A stretch of DNA of 38,914 nucleotides, taken from contig CACWQH010000025.1 of assembly GCA_902762955.1 (NCBI GenBank), positions 1 through 38,914 of the forward strand. Direction: 5' to 3'. Positions 1 through 6,793 of this stretch are shown piece after piece. The stretch comes from an uncultured Lachnospiraceae bacterium (GTDB taxonomy: Bacteria; Bacillota; Clostridia; Lachnospirales; Lachnospiraceae). Numbering within the stretch: position 1 is the first letter of the stretch; each line of letters starts with the position of its first letter. The notes under the pieces are model-generated. The model ran no database searches. It saw only the letters and a list, made by a program, of their open reading frames with translations, and was not told where the DNA came from. Position numbers and translations under genes: made by a program.

Positions 1-85
1 AGAGCCACGTCAGACCAATTACTCCCCTTATTATAATAAAATAAGTGCAGATGTCAGAGTTAATTACTCTCTAACAACTACACTT
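1..85. other. Foreign or rearranged sequence interrupting the coupling-protein gene
   Basis: This edge stretch replaces the expected 3' part of the VirD4 gene. None of the three minus-strand frames after the break continues the VirD4 family sequence; each meets a stop within about 10 codons. It contains a small inverted repeat (AGAGT-TAATT-ACTCT, about 57-71) and an A/T-rich palindrome (about 29-40). It could be the end of an insertion sequence or intron, or a rearrangement point, but no diagnostic end is recognisable in 85 bases. Confidence 0.4.
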
Positions 86-1255
86 TTATGGTACTAAAAG
101 AGCAGTTCTAACATTTTCTTTACCATCAACTCTTCCTGTTCCTATACTGCCTAAATCCAGTTCATCTTTACTTAAAAGCCTTCTAATTTCTTCATTCTCA
201 AATATGGCAAGCCTTGAATTAGCACTAATAATAATTGAACGTACAGTATCAGCTGCACCACCTACAGACTTATGATATTTAATATATGCCGGATGTTTTT
301 TCCCTCCTCCTTTTTTTCTATCCTTTGTATCTTCAACCAGCTGCTCAAATAATATATCAAGTTCGGATTGTTCATCTTCATTTACTTCTGCAAGATTAAG
401 CAAATCAAGAACTGAACAGAAATTTTTAGGTATCCCAAGTCTCTCAGCTTCAAGCCATACATATAAAAAAAGGCTTTCCAAAAACATGGATTCAGCCTTT
501 TCCCAAAACGGATCGCCTTTTGTTGCGTCTTTAGGTGTGGTATTTGCGAATAAATTAGTTATAAGCTTATTTACGTCGGCTTCAGATTTAATATAATCAA
601 ACGGATTATAACAATCACTTTCACCTAAAGTGTCCGGACATAAATTCACAACTTTTATTTTATAACCCCTGTTTTCAAGAAAAGCACCGTTTTTCTGTAA
701 TAACTCACCTTTCGGATCCGTGAATACATAGCTTCCCGGAAATATATCCTCGGTATTAGCTTGATATACATTAGGCGTAAGCAAGAAAAACGACTTTCCT
801 GCACCGGAACCACCAATAGTAAGTACATTATTGTTAATTCTTGTTACATCTCCGTCCATTCCTATTCTTACGTTTTCAGAATAAATGCGGTTACAATGTT
901 CTCTTGAGTCAGCAAATTTCTTATTTATTTTATCAATATTTGCCCATTTAGCATCGCCATACTCTTTTCCCGGCATAAACGCTTTGTTTTTTGTTTTGTT
1001 AAGCATAATTATAAAAACAAATGAAAAAGTCCACAACAAAAGGAAACGAGCTGTATATATCGAAAAATGTATATCACTTAATCTAAACGGTTTATTAATA
1101 AACTCACTGTATTTCTTATAAAAAGAAAAAACATCATCACCTGCAGATATAACACTTGAAAAATGAATCACAAAAAAGCAACCCAAAATGTATACTATTG
1201 AATAAAATATTATTTCATTTTTCTTTTTATTATTTTTTTTCTTATTTTTACTCAT
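86..1255 (-). CDS. virD4: VirD4/TraG-type T4SS coupling protein, C-terminally truncated
   Basis: This is the ATPase that docks the relaxase-DNA complex onto the T4SS (VirD4/PcfC/TraG family). Two N-terminal membrane segments (about residues 16-37 and 66-87) precede the Walker A motif GGSGAGKS (about 148-155) and the DPKGEL motif. Family members are usually about 600 residues. This one stops at 389, just after RTALLVP, where the family normally continues (roughly ALFVVIPDxDxSYNF) towards Walker B and the DEFANIG-type motif. The catalytic second half is therefore missing. The start is supported by TAGGAGG 8-10 nt upstream. It follows a PcfB-like gene by 11 nt, the usual order for this pair. It is probably non-functional as it stands unless the missing part is rejoined by excision or splicing of an insert at the window edge. 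Confidence 0.85.
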   Translation of the reverse strand: MSKNKKKNNKKKNEIIFYSIVYILGCFFVIHFSSVISAGDDVFSFYKKYSEFINKPFRLSDIHFSIYTARFLLLWTFSFVFIIMLNKTKNKAFMPGKEYGDAKWANIDKINKKFADSREHCNRIYSENVRIGMDGDVTRINNNVLTIGGSGAGKSFFLLTPNVYQANTEDIFPGSYVFTDPKGELLQKNGAFLENRGYKIKVVNLCPDTLGESDCYNPFDYIKSEADVNKLITNLFANTTPKDATKGDPFWEKAESMFLESLFLYVWLEAERLGIPKNFCSVLDLLNLAEVNEDEQSELDILFEQLVEDTKDRKKGGGKKHPAYIKYHKSVGGAADTVRSIIISANSRLAIFENEEIRRLLSKDELDLGSIGTGRVDGKENVRTALLVP

Positions 1256-1266
1256 TAAAAAACCTC

Positions 1267-2412
1267 CTATCTGCTTTTCGGAGGCTTTGGTGTCGGAATA
1301 TTTACTTTAGGTGTTGCAGGCTTTAATTTATCTTTACCAAAATTAACCGATAAAACATTATCTTTTTTATCGATTACTCTGTCAGTCTTAGATTTATCAA
1401 AATATTTAACATTTCCCTTACTATCATGCAAATCAGCTTTCATTTTTTCTTTTTTATCAGCAATATCCTTATTCTTCATATCAATGTCTCTAAATCTTTG
1501 CGATAAGTCATTTGCATTTATAACCACAGGCTGATTATTACTATCCATAAGCTGCTTACCATCCTTATCAACCACTGCCATTGTTTCATTCTTTGCAAAA
1601 ACACAGTTAATAGACAAGACTCTGCCTTTATCTTTATCCGGTGCTTTTTCTCTTTCAATCTGCCCTGTAAATCGATTGTTTGAAACCATAATATATTGTT
1701 CTCTTGTGTTAGGAATTGCAATTAATGTATATTCACTGTTTTCAGCAAAAACCGCCTTATCAAGATACTCAGATTTAACCTTTATTAGCTCATAATCATT
1801 TGTTCCAATGATATCCATATAATTTTTACTGCTATCAAAGGTATCAACTGATATTTTTACTTCATTGTCTTGCACAGCTTCACTTCCCTCAAATCCCATA
1901 TCTTTTGCTGATTTTGCGGCAGTAATTGATTCCTCCGCATTTTTCATTTCATTAATAAGGTCATCCGCATCCGCATTTTTGAAATAATCATCAAATGTAA
2001 TAACTTCTGCAAATTCCTTATTACTTGCGACAAAATAGTTTACTGCAAAAGCCTGTTCTTGCGGAAAAGCAATCTCCGTTTTACCATCTGCCTTATTAAT
2101 ATCCGGCATTATTGAGAATGAAATACCTGATTTTTCAGAAGCCTTAATAAAATCATCGAGCTTTTTAGTATCAATCCTCATAAGTCCAACATTATTTCCG
2201 GAATTTTTAAAGAGTTTTGCAAAATCCATTTCACCGGGCTTAAGCTCCTCACTTTTCTTTTTAAAAGTATTAAATAAGAATTTTGCAAATGTTAAGACAC
2301 TGCTAATTGACCATTTTGCGAAATCTCCGCCAAGTCTCAAAAACTTTTCAGAGCCATCAATCATAACTCTTAATCCCTCAATACCTTCACTTAATCCTGC
2401 AACCTCACTCAT
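1267..2412 (-). CDS. pcfB: DUF3801 / PcfB-like conjugation protein
   Basis: A 381-residue protein. Residues about 60-125 (GEMDFAKLFK, then RIDTKKLDDFIKASEKSGI, then FAVNYF) match the DUF3801 pattern of PcfB from pCF10-type systems, the accessory factor encoded beside the coupling protein. PcfB helps bring the relaxosome to VirD4 in known systems; that role is inferred here. The C-terminal half is Lys/Asp-rich and ends in a basic Pro-rich tail (TPKPPKSR). AGGAGG lies 8 nt before the ATG. It lies between an unknown gene (2 nt away) and virD4 (11 nt away), so the three are one transcriptional unit. It is much longer than pCF10 PcfB, and the function of the extra C-terminal 250 residues is unknown. 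Confidence 0.65.
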   Translation of the reverse strand: MSEVAGLSEGIEGLRVMIDGSEKFLRLGGDFAKWSISSVLTFAKFLFNTFKKKSEELKPGEMDFAKLFKNSGNNVGLMRIDTKKLDDFIKASEKSGISFSIMPDINKADGKTEIAFPQEQAFAVNYFVASNKEFAEVITFDDYFKNADADDLINEMKNAEESITAAKSAKDMGFEGSEAVQDNEVKISVDTFDSSKNYMDIIGTNDYELIKVKSEYLDKAVFAENSEYTLIAIPNTREQYIMVSNNRFTGQIEREKAPDKDKGRVLSINCVFAKNETMAVVDKDGKQLMDSNNQPVVINANDLSQRFRDIDMKNKDIADKKEKMKADLHDSKGNVKYFDKSKTDRVIDKKDNVLSVNFGKDKLKPATPKVNIPTPKPPKSR

Positions 2413-2414
2413 AA

Positions 2415-3290
2415 TTAAAACCTCCTATCAGTTTTTTTATCATTGACTTTGTCATCCTTGTAGAGTTTGTCAAAATTACCATCATTAAGACATTTAAAGA
2501 AATCATTATAATCAAGCCCTAAAAACTTATCATCCAATACCTCGGAAGCAATGCTTTTAAGCCGTTCATCTGCTTGAAACCTGTCATTAACAATATCCTG
2601 CGTATTAATGTATTCCTTTAAAAGATTAGCTCTAAATGAAGCTATATCATCTACGCATTTAATGTCCACAGGCAGATGTAACATAATATGTTGTATATTA
2701 GTGTTTCTGTCTAATGAACCATAGTATCTTCCACTATCCCACTCTATTCCTGTATATGCAAGTTTTCCGGTTCTATCATCAGGATACGCAATCTTATAGT
2801 TACTTAAACCCGAAGCAAAGATAATCTCTCCATTTGAAGCTTTTTGAATCAAAGCATCAACTTTTTTATCGTGTTTTTCCAATATATCCGCAATTAAATA
2901 CCTTTCACCATTAGTATGTTTTAAAGACATACCGTTTTTAATATCATCTACTCCCAGACATTCATAATGCTTATCTAAGCTGTTTCTCAAAAAACGTTCA
3001 ACATCTTTATTAAAAAAACGATATTCAAGTTTAAAAACCAAGTTTTCATTATTATTAACGTATTTTCCGTCAATAAAATTTAAGAAATCATCTTTTGACT
3101 CACATCTTTTTACCAAGCAATATCCACCATTTATTTCGTCAATCGTTCTGAACATTTCGAATGAATTCTTATCCGGTAGAACCAAATTAATCTTATCTAA
3201 ATCGACAAGCCGAACAACAGAATGCCTCATTTTTTCGCCTGTCCCATCATTAATATTTTCAATGATGAAAACCAAATCTTCCCAATTCAT
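2415..3290 (-). CDS. Hypothetical protein of the JAB-SpoVG-PcfB-VirD4 operon
   Basis: A 291-residue soluble protein with no signal peptide or membrane segment. I do not recognise a family. It is acidic and rich in Asp, Asn and Lys, with alternating predicted strands and helices and no obvious metal or nucleotide motif. Start ATG with GGGGGAAG upstream. It is separated by 2 nt from the SpoVG-like gene before it and 2 nt from the PcfB-like gene after it, so it is co-translated with conjugation accessory genes. A role in processing or recruiting transfer substrates is a guess from position only. Confidence 0.6.
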   Translation of the reverse strand: MNWEDLVFIIENINDGTGEKMRHSVVRLVDLDKINLVLPDKNSFEMFRTIDEINGGYCLVKRCESKDDFLNFIDGKYVNNNENLVFKLEYRFFNKDVERFLRNSLDKHYECLGVDDIKNGMSLKHTNGERYLIADILEKHDKKVDALIQKASNGEIIFASGLSNYKIAYPDDRTGKLAYTGIEWDSGRYYGSLDRNTNIQHIMLHLPVDIKCVDDIASFRANLLKEYINTQDIVNDRFQADERLKSIASEVLDDKFLGLDYNDFFKCLNDGNFDKLYKDDKVNDKKTDRRF

Positions 3291-3292
3291 GC

Positions 3293-4123
3293 CTATCTTC
3301 CCCCTCTCTTATTGTCTTTTATCAAATCTTTATCTTTAGACTGTTTTTCAAACATTATTCTGTTTATTTCATCTTCAAGAAGAGAAATTTTTTCAGATAA
3401 TTCATATTTACTAACAACAAGAGTACCAATTTCATTGATAACGGTATCTTCAGCATTACTGCTTTTAGCATTTTTAAACTTGTCGTAAGCTTCAGGCAAC
3501 ATATTATCAATCTGTTCTATCTGATTAAGATATGCTGTCTTTTTGTGGGATAAACCGCTTACAATCTTTTGTTCGTCTTCTGTTAAATTCTTTTGAGATA
3601 TACCTAAAATATTGTCGTATAATTCCGTTCTGAATTCAGAAGTGATAGGAAATGCAATATCCTTGTATTCATCATCCTTAAATATTTTAGGATTATTTAC
3701 AAAAATGCCGTTTTTCCCATTCATAATTGTAAAGCCATTGATTAAAAAGCTGTCCTCGATACAAATATTAGCAACACCGAGAACATTGCCGCCTGATGAA
3801 TAAGGTGTAAAGGTTATAGAATATTTAAATTCATCATTACGGTTATCTGCTGATTTATCATCCTGGTTTAAATACACCTTTTCAATATTTTTAAAAAACT
3901 CTTTGGCAAATTCTTTTTTCGGGACAGCAATTAATCTTTCAACATAATCCCCAAGCTCATTTTTGCGATTATTTCTTACTTTTGGCATATCAACCTTAAC
4001 TTTCCCATCGGATTCATATATTTTTATACCTCTAACTGTTAAACAACCGCCAAAAGTTACAGAAGCGTATGCTTTTAGATCCCCTTTGTTTTGTAATTGT
4101 CTAATTTTTACATCATAAAACAT
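3293..4123 (-). CDS. Tandem SpoVG-domain protein
   Basis: A 276-residue protein with two SpoVG-like domains. The first (residues about 1-50) begins VKIRQL, continues LKAYASVTFGGCLTVRGIKI and ends VDMPKVR. The second (about 95-175) has ANICIEDSFLINGFTI, a Gly-Ile-Phe-Val strand and YKDIAFPITSEFRTELYDNI, which closely follows the SpoVG signature (conserved DIAHPI...R). SpoVG proteins bind nucleic acid and regulate gene expression. They are normally single-domain proteins of about 95 residues, so a fused pair plus a C-terminal coiled coil (about 185-260) is unusual. Strong SD (GGGAGG). Placed between a RadC/JAB gene and T4SS accessory genes. The domain call is confident; the function is inferred. 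Confidence 0.7.
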   Translation of the reverse strand: MFYDVKIRQLQNKGDLKAYASVTFGGCLTVRGIKIYESDGKVKVDMPKVRNNRKNELGDYVERLIAVPKKEFAKEFFKNIEKVYLNQDDKSADNRNDEFKYSITFTPYSSGGNVLGVANICIEDSFLINGFTIMNGKNGIFVNNPKIFKDDEYKDIAFPITSEFRTELYDNILGISQKNLTEDEQKIVSGLSHKKTAYLNQIEQIDNMLPEAYDKFKNAKSSNAEDTVINEIGTLVVSKYELSEKISLLEDEINRIMFEKQSKDKDLIKDNKRGGR

Positions 4124-4126
4124 TAA

Positions 4127-4726
4127 CTATATCCTCCCTTTATTTTTAGGCATATTCTTAATTTGAGCGTCAGAGCCAAATTTAACATCATCAATACTCA
4201 TATTTTCATAACTTTTAGCATATCTTCCAAGTTCAACAACACCTTTTTTCTTAAAACTGTATATTTTATAGTTATGAACACTGTCATTACTCATAATGAT
4301 ATGGTCTACAAGTGTTGTTCCACATAAATCACACGCATCTATTATCTTTTGTGTCTGTGCAATGTCTTCCTGACTCGGAGCAAGCTCACCCGCCGGATGA
4401 TTATGAATCAGCATTATACTATCTGCATTATCCTTTAAAGCAGCCTTTACAATCTCCCCCGGAACAAGAGGAACGCTGCAATAAGTGCCTAAAGCAATAA
4501 TTCTTGTTCTAATCGGAACCTGATGTCTATCAAGATTAATAATATAAGCAGCTTCCTGGCCAAAATCAGAACCGATTTTAGCAAGCTCAGCTGCTACAAA
4601 GTTAAGTGCATCTCCTAATTTAACTAAAGATTTAACATAATCCTTTTCAGATGTAATTGATAAAGTATCATACAACAATACCACCGCCCTTCTATATTCA
4701 TTTTTTGCATAAAAATAAGCCGACAA
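4127..4726 (-). CDS. radC: RadC-like JAB (MPN+) domain protein
   Basis: A 199-residue protein with a complete JAMM metalloprotease-type motif: HNHPAGELAPSQED fits HxH-x7-S-x2-D (residues about 103-118), with the upstream Glu in PGEIVKAAL. This is the fold of the C-terminal domain of RadC, which is common on plasmids and ICEs as a stand-alone gene; its biochemical role is not settled. The start appears to be TTG (4724-4726) with AAAGGA 5-6 nt upstream; no in-frame ATG lies near it. The first 98 bp of this gene and its leader recur at 5467-5564 (92 percent identical), where the TTG has become TTA. The gene heads the SpoVG-unknown-PcfB-VirD4 unit. Confidence 0.8.
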   Translation of the reverse strand: MSAYFYAKNEYRRAVVLLYDTLSITSEKDYVKSLVKLGDALNFVAAELAKIGSDFGQEAAYIINLDRHQVPIRTRIIALGTYCSVPLVPGEIVKAALKDNADSIMLIHNHPAGELAPSQEDIAQTQKIIDACDLCGTTLVDHIIMSNDSVHNYKIYSFKKKGVVELGRYAKSYENMSIDDVKFGSDAQIKNMPKNKGRI

Positions 4727-4782
4727 AATATCCTTTATCGACTTCGTTAAGTATAATATATCATTATATTAAATTATTAAAA
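4685..4782 (+). repeat. Direct repeat copy A (5' end and leader of the JAB gene)
   Basis: 98 bp that match 5467-5564 with about 90 of 98 identities by eye and no gaps. Outside these limits the copies still resemble each other for about 15 bp on the gene side, with an 8-bp deletion in copy B. Copy A keeps the extended -10 (TGATATATT on the minus strand) but lacks the conserved activator box that precedes copy B. Confidence 0.9.
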
Positions 4783-4800
4783 TTATATATTACAAAATAA

Positions 4801-5394
4801 TTATAACATTAGCTCAAATAGTGGTGTTGGAAAAGGTTCAATAATATCATTATAAATTAATATAGAGCTATCTTTATCAACCCTTTGTGGTTTGCCCAAT
4901 AATATATCATAATCAGTCAATTTATAATTTTTCACCTCATAACTATACCAATTATGTTGTTGCCATATTCCGTTATCTGTACTCTCATATGATATAAAAC
5001 GAAAATTATTATTATCAAAATCCCAATTCATTATTAAACCACATACAGGCTTATCTTTTGTCATTTTTGTTTGAATTGGAAAAACTGAAGTTATATGCTG
5101 TCCTTTTAATCCCACTTTCAAGTTAAGAAGCATAGGCGACTGTTCATTGAGTTTTATAATGTATGGGTATCCTAATTTACTTACTTTTCTCCCATATTTT
5201 TTTGAAATAGTATGATAACATTTGTTAGGATAACGATGGTTTATTTTATAATCACTAAATTCATCCATTCCTAAAGAAAAGCTAAAAGTTAATATATCAG
5301 AATTTGAGTATGGAAAATTACATCCAAAATCAAAAACTATACAACATTCATTATCCGTTAATTTTATTTCATCTTTAATCAATTCTCTATCCAT
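4801..5394 (-). CDS. Unknown cargo protein inserted upstream of the JAB gene
   Basis: A 197-residue protein with no recognised family, no signal peptide and no membrane helix. It is rich in Tyr, Asn, Asp and aromatic residues, with a probable all-beta character and a PFPTPLFELML C-terminus. The ATG is preceded by AAGGAAGG at about 10 nt. It sits exactly between two 98-bp direct repeats of the JAB leader, so it arrived later by an insertion-duplication. Its size, aromatic/acidic composition and position beside a VapD-like module would suit an immunity or antitoxin-type accessory protein, but nothing in the sequence proves this. Confidence 0.6.
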   Translation of the reverse strand: MDRELIKDEIKLTDNECCIVFDFGCNFPYSNSDILTFSFSLGMDEFSDYKINHRYPNKCYHTISKKYGRKVSKLGYPYIIKLNEQSPMLLNLKVGLKGQHITSVFPIQTKMTKDKPVCGLIMNWDFDNNNFRFISYESTDNGIWQQHNWYSYEVKNYKLTDYDILLGKPQRVDKDSSILIYNDIIEPFPTPLFELML

Positions 5395-5466
5395 AGTTTT
5401 TTTACCTTCCTTTCAACGATTCGATTTACTACTTATTTTTTTCTCTTTTTTCTTCTATCATACAAC

Positions 5467-5564
5467 CGCCCTTCTATATTCATTTACTGCATAAAAACAA
5501 GCCGATAAAGAATCCTTTATCGACTTCGCTAAGTATAATATATCATTATATTAAATTAATAAAA
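5467..5564 (+). repeat. Direct repeat copy B (relict JAB gene 5' end)
   Basis: Second copy of the 98-bp repeat at 4685-4782. On the minus strand it reads as the leader, ribosome site and first codons of the JAB gene, but the TTG start has become TTA, so it is a non-coding relict. It keeps the original promoter -10 and joins directly to the activator box at 5537-5590. Copy B is therefore probably the ancestral promoter-proximal end. Confidence 0.9.
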
Positions 5565-5590
5565 AGTATAATTTCGTTCTATTCGTACTC
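5537..5590 (-). promoter_or_regulatory. Regulon promoter 1 (activator box + extended -10)
   Basis: Read on the minus strand: GAGTACGAATAGAACGAAAT, then TATAC, then TTTTTA in the -35 place, 17 bp, and TATATT preceded by TGA (extended -10). The same 54-bp layout is found at 24599-24652 and 26285-26338. It fires towards the cargo gene and the JAB/SpoVG/PcfB/VirD4 operon. Confidence 0.65.
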
Positions 5591-5597
5591 ACGCTTT

Positions 5598-5617
5598 TAA
5601 AAAGTCTAATTTCGTTT
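5598..5617 (-). promoter_or_regulatory. Extra partial copy of the activator box
   Basis: The minus strand carries ACGAAATTAGACTTTTTA again, directly upstream of the full box of regulon promoter 1, but no -10 follows at the right distance. It may be an additional regulator-binding site or a remnant of duplication. Confidence 0.45.
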
Positions 5618-5634
5618 TGTATTCTGTATTAAAG

Positions 5635-5662
5635 TAAAAGGAACACAGAAGCGTTCCTTTTA
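5635..5662 (-). terminator. Intrinsic terminator after the VapD-like gene
   Basis: Inverted repeat TAAAAGGAAC / GTTCCTTTTA around an 8-nt loop, 4 nt after the VapD-like stop codon, with a T-rich run following on the minus strand. It separates the VapD pair from regulon promoter 1. Confidence 0.7.
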
Positions 5663-5665
5663 CAA

Positions 5666-6061
5666 TCATCGTGATTTAGGTCTTTTATTAACAGATTTAT
5701 TTGCATTATGATTTTTAACATATTTTTTAGGTTCAATTTTCATATTAGACAACTTATCATCATATACTTGTTTTGCATCAAATACATTATCATTTACTTC
5801 AGCAAAATCAATGTGCCTCGATGAATTATAAATCCAAGGCATTTTTTCAAACATTTCGTATATAATATCAGTTATTTCTTTTTTTGACAGCAAATCGACG
5901 GAAACATATCCTGAACCAAGCCTATGTTCAAATCCTTTTTCAATAAAAAACCGACCAACCACACGATATGCATCCTTTGGATTAGTAGATGAAAAATATT
6001 TTTCCAACAAATCTATATGTAAATCAAAATTAACAGACCAGCGTTTCTTATTATTGAGCAT
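5666..6061 (-). CDS. vapD: VapD-like (Cas2-fold ribonuclease) protein
   Basis: A 131-residue protein. Residues about 8-100 follow the VapD layout: a first strand FDLHIDLLEKYF, a helix with AYRVVGRFF, GFEHRLGSGYVSVD (cf. GFEWTQGSVYV in known VapD), then a helix ending in MPWIYN and a final strand with DFAEV. VapD proteins are Cas2-like endoribonucleases, often toxins. A basic Lys/Asn-rich tail of about 30 residues (KRPKSR end) is added. GGTGGGAT precedes the ATG. It lies 5 nt after 6067-6405, probably its partner, and is followed by a terminator. The family assignment is by motif pattern only. Confidence 0.55.
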   Translation of the reverse strand: MLNNKKRWSVNFDLHIDLLEKYFSSTNPKDAYRVVGRFFIEKGFEHRLGSGYVSVDLLSKKEITDIIYEMFEKMPWIYNSSRHIDFAEVNDNVFDAKQVYDDKLSNMKIEPKKYVKNHNANKSVNKRPKSR

Positions 6062-6066
6062 AAATA

Positions 6067-6405
6067 TTATCCCACCATTTGTTTGTTAATACTTTCTCTA
6101 TATTCTAACAATAAATCCTCGACTGAATAATCGTCATCATTTGGATGTTCAATTTCTTTTTCAAGTTCATACCAAAGCCATGTCTTAGCATTATCAATGA
6201 ACCAATCATTTTGTGATAAAAACCTTACAATAGGAATAAGTGAAACAAAGCTACCACCTTCATACAATCCTTCACCATTTTTTTTTATATTTCTTTCAGC
6301 AAAGACATTATCAATAATGCGAATCATATCAATATAATCATATTTTTTTTCCCGTTCTATTTTATCCCTATCCAATTCTATAAACATTTTGTGTTTATAA
6401 ACCAT
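6067..6405 (-). CDS. Small partner of the VapD-like gene
   Basis: A 112-residue protein of unknown family. Its order of elements (FIELDRDK strand; RIIDNVFAERNI helix; EGLYEGGSF strand; helix ending in NDWFID; acidic end) resembles the VapD scheme, so it may be a second, diverged VapD/Cas2-fold protein. Good SD (AGAGGTG) 4-5 nt before the ATG. It is separated by 5 nt from the VapD-like gene downstream, so the two look like a two-gene module, possibly toxin and antitoxin or a heteromeric pair. Acidic overall, unlike its basic neighbour. Confidence 0.5.
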   Translation of the reverse strand: MVYKHKMFIELDRDKIEREKKYDYIDMIRIIDNVFAERNIKKNGEGLYEGGSFVSLIPIVRFLSQNDWFIDNAKTWLWYELEKEIEHPNDDDYSVEDLLLEYRESINKQMVG

Positions 6406-6500
6406 AAAATCACCTCTTTTAAGAAAAATAAAATAATTAAACTACAAAATAATTATATGTCATAAATCAAATAATATCAATAATATTAAATCTTAATCTA

Positions 6501-6782
6501 TCAAGTGTTTCTATTTTTTTCCATTCCTAAATACTTTTCCCTCAAATACCACGCTTGATCATTTGTTATAAGATTTTCTACTTCAGCAACATTAATACTT
6601 GATTGTAAATCGCAAAAATCACAGTCCCAATCATTGCACTCCTCTCCGGAGTCAATTATTTTCCAAGTTTCTTTCATCTTTTTTAATGAAACATCAAGAA
6701 AAAGCGGCAATTCACGTTCCATATAACTTTTATCCAAAGGCAATCCTGTTTCATCATCAATATTTAAAATAACTAAACTCAT
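6501..6782 (-). CDS. Hypothetical small protein after the relaxase
   Basis: A 93-residue protein beginning MSLVILNIDDETG. The SD GTAGGAG sits 8 nt before this ATG; the upstream in-frame GTG overlaps the SD and is unlikely. It has a Cys cluster (ECNDWDCDFCDL) that could bind a metal, and ends in Lys/Asn. It begins 12 nt after the relaxase stop, so it is part of the mob operon. A similar small protein often follows relaxase genes in Clostridia, but I cannot name a family. Confidence 0.55.
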   Translation of the reverse strand: MSLVILNIDDETGLPLDKSYMERELPLFLDVSLKKMKETWKIIDSGEECNDWDCDFCDLQSSINVAEVENLITNDQAWYLREKYLGMEKNRNT

Positions 6783-6793
6783 AAACATCACTC

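Noticed and set aside
1-85. Programmed frameshift joining the rest of VirD4
   Set aside because: Neither other frame shows VirD4 family sequence; all hit stops quickly.
1-85. Group II intron 5' end
   Set aside because: No GUGYG-type start directly at the exon break can be assigned; too little sequence.
4791-6457. 15-bp repeat TACAAAATAATTATA (4791-4805 and 6443-6457) as insertion boundary
   Set aside because: Low-complexity A/T sequence; one extra match is not enough to call a boundary.
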